Assembly (NCBI GenBank): GCA_910575835.1
Contig: CAJTGB010000011.1
Coordinates: 1 to 64,000, forward strand
Direction of reading: 5' to 3'
DNA: 64,000 nt
Source: Lachnospiraceae bacterium
GTDB lineage: Bacteria > Bacillota > Clostridia > Lachnospirales > Lachnospiraceae
A program made the translations under genes and the position numbers. How positions within the stretch are numbered: the first letter of the stretch is position 1; each line of letters begins with the position of its first letter. This document shows, piece by piece, positions 7,016 through 16,593 of the stretch. A model generated the notes under the pieces. The model had not been told where the DNA came from, made no database searches, and worked only from the letters and a program-made list of their open reading frames with translations.

Positions 7016-7332
7016 TACTCCTAGTATAATTTTTCTGTATAGCTAAAACTATTTAATATGCATTGTACCAAGTCGCTACCGCGACGGCTAGCCCTAAGTA
7101 CGTGAAACCACCACTTTTTTCAAAAAAAGTAGCAGTTTTTGAATATATGTTGTATTATTGAGATACCCCTATCACAATAATAAACACAAACCGCCAACTG
7201 CTATGTTTAGTTTACCATGGATTTTTCTACTCAACAACTACATATTTTATTTTTTTATCCGTCCACCGCCTCTTTTTGGAATGTAACAGGATTACTTTTT
7301 CCACTCATTACATTTCAAAGGAGATTTTTACT
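7016..7332. other. Upstream region and likely left end of the IS91-type element
   Basis: There is no gene here. GTCGC/GCGAC at 7072-7076 and 7081-7085 make a tight hairpin, directly followed by the palindrome GGCTAGCC (7086-7093). Such subterminal hairpins occur at IS91-family ends, but the exact terminus was not fixed. The GC-rich patch differs from the AT-rich gene to its left, so the element border may lie close to 7070. Confidence 0.4.
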
Positions 7333-8199
7333 ATGGACAAATATTTAGATTCCTTCAGGGAAATGATTTCACTTCGTGGCCTCACCGAGCATACCCTTAA
7401 AAGTTATTGCACTTACATCCGGGCTTATCTGGATTATCTCTCTGACATTCTCCATAAAACACCCGAAGATGTTTCATGGGTCGAACTCCGTGATTACATC
7501 CGCTGGCTTCAGAAATCCAGAGCCCTTTCTGACCGCACCATCAACTGCGCCATTTCACAGCTGCGTTTTTTTACTCTTTATGTCCTTCATCAACCTTGGG
7601 ATGATACGCAGCTTCCCTTGCGCAGGTTTGATGAATTCCTTCCTTATGTCCCTTCAAAAGAAGAAACCTGGCAGTTTATTTCTTCCATGCCTGATTTAAA
7701 GCCTAAGGCTATGGTTACCCTCCTGTATTCTTCCGGCCTTCGCATCGGTGAGGTCTGCCGCCTCCGCTATGAAGATGTCAGCCGCAAAAATATGCGCCTC
7801 CACATCACACACTCAAAAAGCAGGAATGACCGCTATGCCATTCTTTCAAAAATGGCCCTTGACCTTCTGTCTCAGTACTGGTTTGCATGTGGACGGCCTA
7901 TGGGATATCTCTTCCCGAAGCAGCGCGGCGAGGACAGCCCCATTGATACCTTTTTCCTCTCAAGGCACATTCATGCCCACGAGGACAGGCTTGGATGGGA
8001 ACGCAGGCTTACCTGTCATTCTTTCCGCCATGCTTTCGGTACACACCTGTATGAAAACGGTACGGATCTGCTTACCATAAAAGCTCTTATGGGGCATAAA
8101 TCCCTACTGTCCACCACGATCTACGTCCATCTTTCCGGCAATTCCATCCGGCAGGCTGTCAGCCCTCTTGACCGTATGGCTGGTGTTTCCCATGAGTAG
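7333..8199 (+). CDS. Tyrosine recombinase of IS91-type element
   Basis: A 288-residue phage-integrase-family recombinase. The N-terminal SAM-like DNA-binding domain covers ~1-95 (RGLTEHTLKSYCTYIRAYLD). The catalytic domain shows the conserved set: Arg in SSGLRIGEVCRLRYEDV, the HSFRHAFGTHLYENG box (His-x-x-Arg), GHKSLLSTTIYVHLS with the Tyr nucleophile, and a Lys in the beta-hairpin (THSKSRNDRYAIL). The ATG at 7333 has AAGGAG nine bases upstream; an in-frame start 19 codons earlier lacks one. The last codons overlap the transposase start by eight bases, so the two proteins are made from one message and probably act together in transposition. Confidence 0.9.
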   Translation: MDKYLDSFREMISLRGLTEHTLKSYCTYIRAYLDYLSDILHKTPEDVSWVELRDYIRWLQKSRALSDRTINCAISQLRFFTLYVLHQPWDDTQLPLRRFDEFLPYVPSKEETWQFISSMPDLKPKAMVTLLYSSGLRIGEVCRLRYEDVSRKNMRLHITHSKSRNDRYAILSKMALDLLSQYWFACGRPMGYLFPKQRGEDSPIDTFFLSRHIHAHEDRLGWERRLTCHSFRHAFGTHLYENGTDLLTIKALMGHKSLLSTTIYVHLSGNSIRQAVSPLDRMAGVSHE

Positions 8200-9346
8200 T
8201 TACAAAATACGGCAGATATTCGAACAATCCTATGATAGCTATTCTGCTCAAAGCGATCACCAGACCGATGTACAACAGAAAGCTGCACATGCCATCTTAA
8301 ACTGTAAATCCGGCAAGCTTGGCGTAAACTTAAGCCAGTGTACGGATTGCGGACATGTGGAAATACATAACAACTCCTGCCGCAACCGTAACTGCCCGAA
8401 CTGCCAGGCTGTCCTGAAAGAAATCTGGGTGGACAAGCGAAAGGCCGAGGTCATTGATACCCCTTACTTTCATGTCGTCTTTACGCTTCCCCATCAATTA
8501 AACCCTCTTCTTTACTGCAATCAAAAGCTTTTGTATGGGCTGCTGCACAGATGCTGCGCTGAAACACTTCTGGAATTATCTGCCGATAAGAAGTGGCTTG
8601 GGGCAACACCCGGTATCATCCAGGTGCTCCACACATGGAACCAGGAGCTGGGTTACCATGTGCACATGCACTGCATCGTTTCCGGCGGCGGGCTTACGAA
8701 AGACGGGAAGATCCGAAAATCTTCCAAAAGCTTTTTTATCCGCACAGAAGTACTGAGGGACAAATTTAAAGGAAAATATATGGCCTGCCTTTCCTCTCTT
8801 TATGAAAACGGCGTACTTACATTTTCTTCTTCCTGTGAAAAGCTGCGTAATTCCTATCACTGGAAAGAATGGAAAAACAGCCTTTATGGAATGGACTGGT
8901 GCCCCTACATCAAAGAGACCTTTAACGGTTTTGGCAATGCCATTGAATACCTCGGGCGTTATACCCACAAGATTGCTATTTCTAACAGCCGGATCCTTTC
9001 CGTTTCCGATGATACGGCCACTTTTTCCGCCAGAGGAAAGATATCCGGTGAACCAAAGCGCCAGATCACCCTGGATCATACAGAATTCATCCGGCGCTAC
9101 CTGATGCATGTGCTGCCATCCGGTTTTCAGAAAATCCGGTACTATGGCTTTCTAAATAACCGGTATAAGGCCAGAAACCTAAAACTGATCTTTAAGCTCC
9201 AGGGGTGCCAGCGTTTCAAAGCGAAATATATCCATCTGTCCATGGCAGAACTTCTGAAAGCAGTCTGGAACTTAGATATCCATATCTGCCCGGAATGTGG
9301 ATGCTGCAGTATGCAACACATCGGAAGGACATATGGCACTTCCTGA
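8192..9346 (+). CDS. IS91 family HUH transposase
   Basis: A 384-residue rolling-circle transposase. The N-terminus has a zinc-binding cluster (CTDCGH, then CRNRNCPNCQ). The HUH metal site is in GYHVHMHCIVSGGG. The catalytic tyrosines lie in IEYLGRYTHK, two Tyr four residues apart as in IS91 TnpA. A CPECG pair of cysteines near the C-terminus probably binds another metal ion. The enzyme nicks one strand at the element end and forms a 5'-phosphotyrosine link. The start ATGAGTAG overlaps the recombinase stop codon. No frameshift or stop interrupts the gene, so the element may be active. Confidence 0.92.
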   Translation: MSSYKIRQIFEQSYDSYSAQSDHQTDVQQKAAHAILNCKSGKLGVNLSQCTDCGHVEIHNNSCRNRNCPNCQAVLKEIWVDKRKAEVIDTPYFHVVFTLPHQLNPLLYCNQKLLYGLLHRCCAETLLELSADKKWLGATPGIIQVLHTWNQELGYHVHMHCIVSGGGLTKDGKIRKSSKSFFIRTEVLRDKFKGKYMACLSSLYENGVLTFSSSCEKLRNSYHWKEWKNSLYGMDWCPYIKETFNGFGNAIEYLGRYTHKIAISNSRILSVSDDTATFSARGKISGEPKRQITLDHTEFIRRYLMHVLPSGFQKIRYYGFLNNRYKARNLKLIFKLQGCQRFKAKYIHLSMAELLKAVWNLDIHICPECGCCSMQHIGRTYGTS

Positions 9347-9572
9347 TAAAGAGCCACTGCTACTGAATATCGTTTTTCAAAGACCTCCGCAAGAAGGTCT
9401 GCGAAGCATACCCTTTTATTGGATTCGTTTAAGCAATCAGCCTAAAAAAGTTTTTCATATGTCCAATTTCCAATCAGGACTTCAGCGTTTTCACTAAAAG
9501 GGAAGGATACTATCCCCATACGTTTCTCGGCAAAATGTCCGCGAATTGGTACAATCGAAAAGAATCACATTC
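9347..9572. other. Non-coding tail downstream of the IS91 transposase
   Basis: No gene is seen here. AGACCT/AGGTCT arms near 9380-9400 form a small hairpin a few tens of bases after the transposase stop, as expected near an IS91 oriIS end, but the terminal tetranucleotide could not be assigned. The rest, to 9715, is ordinary AT-rich spacer apart from the terminator at 9573. Confidence 0.35.
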
Positions 9573-9606
9573 AGAGCAGTTCGATTTTTTCAGAACTGCT
9601 CTTTTT
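9573..9606 (+). terminator. Rho-independent terminator
   Basis: AGAGCAGTTC (9573-9582) pairs perfectly with GAACTGCTCT (9593-9602) around a 10-base loop and is followed by TTTTTCTTT. It ends plus-strand transcripts from the IS91 genes before the convergent sugar operon. Confidence 0.8.
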
Positions 9607-9715
9607 CTTTCTGCTCTGAATCTGATACTTTTCTAATGAATTATATCACAAAGAATTTCTAAACTCTACTTTCTTTCCCAGACTATTTTGTACCTATTTT
9701 GCATTGCAAACAATC

Positions 9716-10957
9716 TTACCATTCCGCCCGAAATGAATCCCATTTTCTCCATCCTATAAGACTCACGATACATCCCGCGGCAGCACAGACACACCAGCCA
9801 ATTCGAAGAGTTCCCCAGCCCCACCGGTCAGCGATCCACCCAAATCCGTAACTGGCGATCGTTGTCCCCGCATAGGCAGCCATATTAAGAATTCCTATCA
9901 CCGTCGATATCTTGCCGCACTTTTTAAAATGAAGCGGAATCAAACTGATAATCAGCGTATTGATTCCCGTCATGACCGTTGTGATAACCCCCAAAAAAGC
10001 AAGCGAAAATACCGCTTTGTTATCCCCCCATGCCATCATACACAGAAGCGTCACAAAGGCAAGTCCGAAGAAAACCGCTATTGTTTTAACTTCCGTATGG
10101 AACCATCTTCGGTTCCAATTATCTGCCCAAAATACTCCAATCAGATTCACGACTGGCAGCACCATGGTCATCATTACAGAAACTACAGAACTTATGTGGA
10201 AACTGTCCGCCAGATAAGTCGGTATCCATGTAGAGATCCCGTCTTTCAGAATTCCATGGATACAAGAAATAATAATAATTCCTGCTAATCCCGACTGAAT
10301 CAGTAACCGCCAAAATTCTTTAATTCCCTCATTCCTTTTTCTGCCGTCTTCTTTACATATGATCAATGGGATCTTGCAGTCCCTGGTCATTACCTGGCAG
10401 CCGATCAACCAAAACATCGCGCTCACCAAGGTCCACACTCCAACTCCCCCAAAACAATATCTCCAACTTAAATACTTCAGACAAACGGCACTGTATCCAT
10501 AAGCGCACAGCATCCCCGCCGGTCCCGTCGTTGACAGCAGAAGGCAGATCCTCGCACTCATTCCCGGAGAGGATAATTCTGTTATGAATCTCGCCATCGG
10601 TCCCCAGATAAACGCTTGAAACAATCCGTTCACAGACCATATCACCGTCATCCATGAAATACTGCTAAGACACCCCAATATGCTGTTCGCAGCCCCGCTT
10701 CCTAAAACCCCAAGAAAAACCAACAAAATCGGAGAAATATAGTCGCCAAGAATCCCGCTTAGCACTTGCCCCATACCATAAGCAAGGAAAAAGGCAGAAA
10801 TTACAATTCCAATACTTTCCTTCGTCACATCAAGGTCAGCGACCATATCACTGATGCAGGCTGAGATATTCAGCCTGCCCAGATATACGGTAAAATAAGT
10901 TATCCATGTAATACAGATCAAGAAGCTTTCTTTTCTAATAGATTTCTTTTCTTCCAT
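9716..10957 (-). CDS. MFS transporter, organophosphate/anion family type
   Basis: A 413-residue membrane protein with about twelve hydrophobic segments in two six-helix halves, split by a charged loop near residue 205 (KEDGRKRNEGIKEF). The opening WITYFTVYLGRLNISACIS and the pattern LAYGMGQVLSGILGDYISP resemble the GlpT/UhpT organophosphate:phosphate antiporter and related anion carriers. The substrate is not readable from sequence; a phosphorylated or acidic sugar would fit the operon. It is the last gene of the six-gene minus-strand operon, four bases after the stop of the solute-binding protein. The ribosome site is weak, so translation may depend on coupling. Confidence 0.85.
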   Translation of the reverse strand: MEEKKSIRKESFLICITWITYFTVYLGRLNISACISDMVADLDVTKESIGIVISAFFLAYGMGQVLSGILGDYISPILLVFLGVLGSGAANSILGCLSSISWMTVIWSVNGLFQAFIWGPMARFITELSSPGMSARICLLLSTTGPAGMLCAYGYSAVCLKYLSWRYCFGGVGVWTLVSAMFWLIGCQVMTRDCKIPLIICKEDGRKRNEGIKEFWRLLIQSGLAGIIIISCIHGILKDGISTWIPTYLADSFHISSVVSVMMTMVLPVVNLIGVFWADNWNRRWFHTEVKTIAVFFGLAFVTLLCMMAWGDNKAVFSLAFLGVITTVMTGINTLIISLIPLHFKKCGKISTVIGILNMAAYAGTTIASYGFGWIADRWGWGTLRIGWCVCAAAGCIVSLIGWRKWDSFRAEW

Positions 10958-10961
10958 AATC

Positions 10962-12275
10962 CTACTGCGTACTCAAATATTCATCCAATGCAGCCTGCCC
11001 GATCTCCTGGGCTTTATCCAAGGCTTCCTGTGCCGGTACATTCTCGATTTCCACCAGGTCGGCCGCATCCGCAAGTGCCTGCAGAATCTTACCGCCGGTA
11101 GGATCGATAAAATTCATCTGAGAAAATTCCATCTGCTCGATCGGCACCTTTGCCTCTGGATGTTCTTCAAGATACTTCTTAAACTCCTCATCCTCAAGCG
11201 CCTTCTTCCTTACCGGTATATATCCCGTCTTCATTGAAAACTTTGCTGTACTTTCGGCGCTGGTCAGATATGTCAGCCATTCAACCCCAGCCTGCTTCTC
11301 TTCCTTAGAAGCTTTGGATAATACTGCGCAAGTCAATGCGTCTGCATACGGACTTGGGGGATTATCATTGAATCCTGGCTGGATATGCGCTGCGATCTTA
11401 TTAAAATCCAGATCTCCCTGATCCCCGCTTGAACCAGTATATCCTGCCGCCCGGTCCTGCATAACGTCATCAATCGTTTTATACCAGTATTCCCAACCGT
11501 CGCCGCCAAAATGAATCCTCATGATCTTATCTTCATGAATCCATTTCCGCACACTTTCCCAGGCTTCCACCCATTCCGGGGTATTGACTGTAACTTTCGT
11601 ACCGTCCTCACTCAGAACATCTCCGCCGTTACTGTACGCTATGTCTTTCAGATTCATCTCATCATACATAGGCTCCCAGCCATAAAAAACCGTCTCTCCG
11701 TTCTCCACGACCGTGAGCTTTTCTGCTGCCTCTGCCAACGACTGCCAATTCTTGAATGCATCCTCAGGGTTGATTCCTGCTTCTTTAAATACATCCTTCC
11801 TGTAATACATCACCTGTGTCGTGCCATAGACCGGCAGACCGATAGTCTGTCCTTCCATATCAATGCAATATTCCAGGAATGTTTCAAAGTAGTCCTCTTT
11901 CTGAAAGTCTTCATCCTCTTCAATATAACTGTCCAAAGGCTCTAATACTCCTCTTCCCTTAAACATATTGAGCGCGTCGTAGCCCAGAAGGGTAGTAGCC
12001 GGGACTGTACCGGATGCCATCGCCGCCTGCACCATCTTCTTTGTCTCATCATAGCTTGACTGCTGTACACCGATTACTTCTATGCGGTCCTGGGAATCAT
12101 TGAATTCTTTGATCACATTCTCCATCGTCTTCCCAAGCTCCCCTCCAAGCCCGTACCAGAATTCAATCTGGACGACCCCGTCCTGCCCATGTTCCTCCGG
12201 TTTTGAACTCTTACCGCATCCAACCGCCGACACCGCTATGGCCAGCGCTAATATAACCGCATATATCTTCTTCAT
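10962..12275 (-). CDS. ABC sugar transporter substrate-binding lipoprotein
   Basis: A 437-residue family 1 extracellular solute-binding protein. The N-terminus MKKIYAVILALAIAVSAVGC is a lipoprotein signal with the lipobox AVGC, so the mature protein is anchored outside the membrane by Cys20. The opening IEFWYGLGGELGKTMENVI and the ending IDPTGGKILQALADAADLV are typical of sugar-binding proteins. It delivers an unidentified oligosaccharide or glycoside to the two permeases encoded upstream (12295-14038). No ATPase gene is present in the operon, so a shared MsmK-type ATPase is presumably used. Confidence 0.93.
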   Translation of the reverse strand: MKKIYAVILALAIAVSAVGCGKSSKPEEHGQDGVVQIEFWYGLGGELGKTMENVIKEFNDSQDRIEVIGVQQSSYDETKKMVQAAMASGTVPATTLLGYDALNMFKGRGVLEPLDSYIEEDEDFQKEDYFETFLEYCIDMEGQTIGLPVYGTTQVMYYRKDVFKEAGINPEDAFKNWQSLAEAAEKLTVVENGETVFYGWEPMYDEMNLKDIAYSNGGDVLSEDGTKVTVNTPEWVEAWESVRKWIHEDKIMRIHFGGDGWEYWYKTIDDVMQDRAAGYTGSSGDQGDLDFNKIAAHIQPGFNDNPPSPYADALTCAVLSKASKEEKQAGVEWLTYLTSAESTAKFSMKTGYIPVRKKALEDEEFKKYLEEHPEAKVPIEQMEFSQMNFIDPTGGKILQALADAADLVEIENVPAQEALDKAQEIGQAALDEYLSTQ

Positions 12276-12294
12276 TCTCCCATCTCCTCTATTC

Positions 12295-13155
12295 TTATTC
12301 TTTTACCGCTGCATCATTCGTAATCCCTTTAATGATCCATTTCTGACCAAAAAAGAAGAGAATCAGCAACGGAAATATAATTACACAGCAAGCCGCCATA
12401 ATAGCCCCCCATTGCATTCCGTAAGCTCCGTCAGATGAAAAAAACGTTCTAAGCCCCATACTTACGAAATATTTCTCCTTATCCTTTATAATCAAAGAAG
12501 GCCATAAATAATTGTTATAATTACCTATAAAGGACAGAATTCCTAACGTCACATAGGAAGACACCGACATCGGGCTAACGATCCTGGTGAATATCGTCCA
12601 ATGACCGGCCCCGTCAACTCTTGCCGCATCCAATATGGAATCATTGATCTGCGAAAACGTCGTCCAGAAAAAAAATATATTAAATATACTTACCGAACTG
12701 GACAAAATATATCCCAAATGAGTATTCATGAGCCCCAACTTAGAGACAATGATATAGGAAGGGATATAGGTCGCCGCCACCGGCATGATATAAGTGAGGG
12801 TGATGATGATCACCAATATCTTCTTTCCGTAAAATTTTATGTTGACCAGCGCGTAGGCAAACAGAGCAGAGTTCACCAACACAATGGCGGTCGTGATAAC
12901 GGCGGTATAGCTGCTGTTCCACATATACTTATAAAACATCCCATCCGCCAACGCATCTTGATAATTCACCCACTGTGCCGCCTTGGGCATAAGCTTAGGC
13001 GGCATCTGCCAGATCTCATCCTTCGTCTTGATAGAATTGGTCAGCATCCACAGAAACGGAAATGCGACGATGATACCCGCTGCCGCAAGACATACATGGA
13101 TCCAGATATGCTTCCATTTTACTTGTTTTCTTCTCATACGACTACCCCTATCCAT
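12295..13155 (-). CDS. ABC sugar permease, MalG/inner-membrane type
   Basis: A 286-residue permease with six predicted membrane segments. The cytoplasmic EAA loop that contacts the ATPase is seen as LDAARVDGAGHWTIFTRIV. The first helix follows a basic tail (RMRRKQVKWKHIW). The C-terminus WIIKGITNDAAVKE is usual for this family. It pairs with the upstream permease, overlapping it by eight bases, to form the channel of the importer. The start at 13155 lies inside the end of that gene, consistent with translational coupling; the second Met (seven codons on) is an alternative. Confidence 0.93.
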   Translation of the reverse strand: MDRGSRMRRKQVKWKHIWIHVCLAAAGIIVAFPFLWMLTNSIKTKDEIWQMPPKLMPKAAQWVNYQDALADGMFYKYMWNSSYTAVITTAIVLVNSALFAYALVNIKFYGKKILVIIITLTYIMPVAATYIPSYIIVSKLGLMNTHLGYILSSSVSIFNIFFFWTTFSQINDSILDAARVDGAGHWTIFTRIVSPMSVSSYVTLGILSFIGNYNNYLWPSLIIKDKEKYFVSMGLRTFFSSDGAYGMQWGAIMAACCVIIFPLLILFFFGQKWIIKGITNDAAVKE

Positions 13156-14038
13156 AGTATACTGAATTCTTTGACGCCCTTTTCTCGATCAATGACAGCA
13201 GCGCCGTAAGGATCACCAGTATTACAGCCACCGAAGAGGCTTTACCTGTATTAAAGGATTCAAAAGCCTCCTGGTAAAAATAATACAAAAGCGTTCTGGT
13301 CGAACCTGCCGGTCCCCCCTGAGTTAACACCTGAATCTGATCATACGCCTGCAGGGAATTGATCGTCGTAATGATCAAAAGAAAGAACGTCGTCGGCGAT
13401 ATCATCGGCAGTGTAATGGAAAAGAATCTCCTCACAGAATCCGCACCGTCAATGGCTGCCGCTTCTAACAGATTGGCAGAGACTTTCTGCAGCGCTCCCA
13501 GATAGAATAGCATTGTCCAGCCGATCTGTTTCCATACCGTCACTATGATGACCGACAGCATAGCCGTATCCATACTCTGCGTCCACTCAATTCCATGTAT
13601 TCCCAAGAACCCCAACAGATAATTCAGAATGCCAACTCTCGGTTCAAATATCCAGGACCACACAATACTAACTGCTACCATAGGCGTAATATAAGGCGCG
13701 AATATGACCGCCCGATAGAATCCTGAACTTCTTTTAGCAAGATTTAAAGCAAGCGCCGCCAATAGTCCAAGGACGATACTCGGAACAACGGTCCCAAGCG
13801 CAAAAGCCAGAGTATTCCAAAGCACCTCTGTAAAATCATGCTGTCCTATCAGACTAATATAATTATAAAATCCTACAAAATTAAAATGATCAGATATCAT
13901 ATCCCAATCTGTAAAGCTCATCCCAACAGAGTACAAGACCGGCCCAATCCAAAATACTGCCATCGGGATCAGCGCCGGCATGATAAAAAGCAGGCCGGCA
14001 AGATTCTCTTTCTTATTGCGAACTTTCATTCTCTTCAT
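13148..14038 (-). CDS. ABC sugar permease, MalF type
   Basis: A 296-residue permease with six membrane segments, the partner of the MalG-type subunit. Typical marks are LLFIMPALIPMAVFWIGPVL near the N-terminus, the EAA loop LEAAAIDGADSVRRFFSIT and the late motif LTQGGPAGSTRTLLYYFY. It is the first ABC gene of the operon and follows the isomerase gene by ~45 bp. The substrate cannot be read from the sequence; the divergent GH43 gene suggests xylo- or arabino-oligosaccharides (inference). Confidence 0.93.
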   Translation of the reverse strand: MKRMKVRNKKENLAGLLFIMPALIPMAVFWIGPVLYSVGMSFTDWDMISDHFNFVGFYNYISLIGQHDFTEVLWNTLAFALGTVVPSIVLGLLAALALNLAKRSSGFYRAVIFAPYITPMVAVSIVWSWIFEPRVGILNYLLGFLGIHGIEWTQSMDTAMLSVIIVTVWKQIGWTMLFYLGALQKVSANLLEAAAIDGADSVRRFFSITLPMISPTTFFLLIITTINSLQAYDQIQVLTQGGPAGSTRTLLYYFYQEAFESFNTGKASSVAVILVILTALLSLIEKRASKNSVYYG

Positions 14039-14084
14039 CTTTTCCTGCCCTTCCTTTCACACATTGATCTCACAGCGGACAAAA

Positions 14085-15065
14085 TCAGCCTTCCTTTTTC
14101 GCTAATACCATCTGGTGGAACCGGACCGCCTTCTCATGGGTATCGCACAGCATGTCCATCTCTTCCTGAACAGAATCAAATTCCGAACCGTACTTTAACC
14201 CTATTTCAAAATCAGCAGGAAGCTCTAACGGCGACCTTGCGACCCAATATGCAACCCTGTCCCAATCAAGTACTCCTGTAAACGGCGGACGGTGGGCGTC
14301 AGCCTTCTCCACTGCGATATCGTCATCCAGTTTTTCCGGTTCTATAGAGTCAGTATCCTGCAGATGTGTCGCATAAAGCCTGTCATGATACTTTTCCAGG
14401 AAGAGATAGTAATTATCCTGGCACATAATGCTGGCATGTCCAGAATCATAACATAATCCCACAAATTCTTCGTCATATCGAGAGAAAATACGCTCAAACT
14501 TATCAATCTGGTACTCTAACGGCGTAAACAGAAGATTTTCCAATGCTATTTTAACTCCCGCCATCTTCGCATAACCTTGTATCTCATCGAATGATTTATA
14601 CACCTGCCTGTAATAATCTTCCATATCATCCGTGCTCCTTGCAAACATACCGAATGGCAATTGCATATGCAATACCATAACACGGGCTCCGATATGGGTA
14701 CACAAGTCTATCCTATTCTTCAACAGGTCCACCCCTGCTTCTCTAAGATATTCATTCGGATTCGTATAATCCTTGCGGATCCTTGTACACCGCTCTCTTA
14801 CAGAAGGAATCCTCTTTCCATTCACGATCTTTCCTCTGAATCCGCCTTCTGTAGCATGAATGGAGTGCGCGTGAAGTCCATAATGCTTCAGCACGTCTCT
14901 TGCCTGAAGCATCTCGCTCTTACTGTACATATATTCTCCCTCCCAGTCATGGATCCACTGGGTATGGGAAAATCCTGCCTCAGCGATATATTTGATTTGG
15001 TGTTCGATCGCTCCCCAATCATGAAGATCATTGTTATAATCTGTATTTACTGATGTTGTCAACAT
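14085..15065 (-). CDS. Sugar phosphate isomerase/epimerase (TIM barrel)
   Basis: A 326-residue cytoplasmic protein of the xylose-isomerase-like TIM-barrel family (AP_endonuc_2 fold). Metal-binding and active-site segments are visible: HSIHATEG, IALENLLF (Glu), GLCYDSGHASI (Asp/His), YATHLQDTD (His) and the final Glu in LPADFEIGLKY. Members isomerise or epimerise keto-sugars, inosose or related polyols; the substrate here is unknown. It lies between an MFS carrier and the ABC importer in one operon, so it probably acts on the imported sugar or a product of its hydrolysis. Confidence 0.85.
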   Translation of the reverse strand: MLTTSVNTDYNNDLHDWGAIEHQIKYIAEAGFSHTQWIHDWEGEYMYSKSEMLQARDVLKHYGLHAHSIHATEGGFRGKIVNGKRIPSVRERCTRIRKDYTNPNEYLREAGVDLLKNRIDLCTHIGARVMVLHMQLPFGMFARSTDDMEDYYRQVYKSFDEIQGYAKMAGVKIALENLLFTPLEYQIDKFERIFSRYDEEFVGLCYDSGHASIMCQDNYYLFLEKYHDRLYATHLQDTDSIEPEKLDDDIAVEKADAHRPPFTGVLDWDRVAYWVARSPLELPADFEIGLKYGSEFDSVQEEMDMLCDTHEKAVRFHQMVLAKKEG

Positions 15066-15078
15066 TTCCTGTTTCCTC

Positions 15079-16353
15079 CTACTTTTTATATTCTTCCAAA
15101 TATCTAAGGTTCTGAATCTTCAGAATGATTACCAGAACCAGGCCGACAACAGAGACGATCCCTGTAGCTATAAAGATCATTCTGTAACCCGCAATACCAG
15201 GATTTTTATCCAGGATACTCCCCGCCACCGTATACAGGTAGATCTCCGGCGCATACCCTACAACTGAGATGATTCCCGACGCGGTACCTGCAAGGCTCTT
15301 CGAGATACGCAGTTCATCGATCGGAGCAAAATACAATGCCTTCACCGCCAGCAAGCTTAATCCTTGAAGGACAAAATTCACTACTACTACCCATAACAGA
15401 GATCGGTTTGTCGGGATCAGCAGATAGAGGAAGGAAAAAACGGTCATTCCTACAAATCCATATTGCATAAACTTAATAACGCTCTTCATCTTGTCAGCCA
15501 TAAATCCGCCGAGTAGCGATCCGATCAGCATCAGTGCGTATGCACGGAATACGCCAAGCAAAGCCACCGCCGAATTATTCATCTCGTATATCTCTGTAAA
15601 ATACGGTGTCAGGTATCCAAAGAAGATCACCGCCGAATAGTTACACGCCACGATAGCTCCTACCATCCATACACGCGGTATCTTCACTACCTTCTTAAAA
15701 TCTTCCCATGTGATCTTACTGCTGTCTTTTAGCTCTGTACCATCTGCTTCTACCGCACCCTTAGGATCCTGAACAAACAGAATGACCAGAACGCCGGCAA
15801 CTATCATCATAGCGCTGTAGAACTGAATCGCACCCGTGAGTCCCAGCACCTCATCTGTAAATCTGGAAAATACCCACACAGAACCCAGGGCTACCACAGT
15901 TCCTACCAGTCCTCTTCCGCCTTCCAGAAACCCAAAAAGCTTGCCCTGCTCATCGCCCCGTCCAAGATTATTGGTAATCTTAACCATAGACGCCCAGAAT
16001 GTAAATACTGTCGTAATTCCAAATAACCCGTGAATGACCATCAACGCTCCAAATCCCGGAAGCATTGAATACCATAATCCTACTGCGCCTGTTCCAAAGC
16101 ATGAGAATATAATCAGCTTCTTCGGTGAAATCTTATCCGCCAGCATTCCTCCCGGAAAATAGCAGATAAAATTAATAATGCCGTACATCGTCAGCAAAAG
16201 ACCAAGCTGCGCTTTTGTAGAACCGGTCGCTGATTCCAGTGTCGAAAAATATGTATCCTTAAGATACGGCAGTTTTGTGATAATTCCCCCCACCAAAGAT
16301 ACACAAAAAAGTACTACCCACTTTTGAATTTTCTCTGACCTAAACTTAATCAT
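15079..16353 (-). CDS. MFS transporter
   Basis: A 424-residue, twelve-helix major facilitator carrier. The first-half signature GGMLADKISPKKLIIFSCFG and its second-half echo GGFMADKMKSVIKFMQYGF are clear. A charged central loop (~200-220, AVEADGTELKDSSKITWEDF) divides the halves. It is only distantly like the other MFS gene of the operon (9716-10957), so the two are not simple duplicates. It is the first gene of the six-gene operon, followed after 13 bp by the isomerase. The substrate is probably a sugar or sugar acid (inference). Confidence 0.85.
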   Translation of the reverse strand: MIKFRSEKIQKWVVLFCVSLVGGIITKLPYLKDTYFSTLESATGSTKAQLGLLLTMYGIINFICYFPGGMLADKISPKKLIIFSCFGTGAVGLWYSMLPGFGALMVIHGLFGITTVFTFWASMVKITNNLGRGDEQGKLFGFLEGGRGLVGTVVALGSVWVFSRFTDEVLGLTGAIQFYSAMMIVAGVLVILFVQDPKGAVEADGTELKDSSKITWEDFKKVVKIPRVWMVGAIVACNYSAVIFFGYLTPYFTEIYEMNNSAVALLGVFRAYALMLIGSLLGGFMADKMKSVIKFMQYGFVGMTVFSFLYLLIPTNRSLLWVVVVNFVLQGLSLLAVKALYFAPIDELRISKSLAGTASGIISVVGYAPEIYLYTVAGSILDKNPGIAGYRMIFIATGIVSVVGLVLVIILKIQNLRYLEEYKK

Positions 16354-16449
16354 CTTTTCCTCCTTCTTTACCTGTCGTTCCTTTCATCAGTTTTCGCTTG
16401 AATATTCAGACTATCCTCCCTTCAGCTTTTTATTATTAATTATGGTTCC

Positions 16450-16493
16450 AGTATATCATCCACACTTTTCCGACAACATATCACAACTTGTGA
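16450..16493 (-). promoter_or_regulatory. Candidate promoter and operator of the sugar operon
   Basis: TATACT (minus strand, 16450-16455) is a plausible -10 box ~100 bp upstream of the MFS start. About 25 bp further upstream lies the palindrome TCACAA-C-TTGTGA (16481-16493), in the position of an activator site overlapping the -35 region. It is the only clear palindrome between the operon and the divergent YesM/YesN genes. The binding protein is unknown; the YesN-like regulator is the natural candidate. Confidence 0.4.
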
Positions 16494-16593
16494 ATTCATA
16501 TCATTTTCACTTATCTTTATCAGCATTGATGATGAAACGTACTGTTTTATGGTAAACTATTACCACTATTTCTTATGGAACAGGAGAGATCAA

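Larger units (their letters stand above)
7333..9346 (+). mobile_element. IS91-family insertion element with tyrosine recombinase
   Basis: Two overlapping plus-strand genes, a tyrosine recombinase and an HUH transposase, form a complete IS91-type unit of the subgroup that carries its own integrase. Coordinates cover only the coding part. IS91 elements move by rolling-circle transposition and make no target duplication, so the ends (terIS near 7070, oriIS beyond 9346) cannot be set by looking for duplications. Both genes are intact. Confidence 0.85.
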
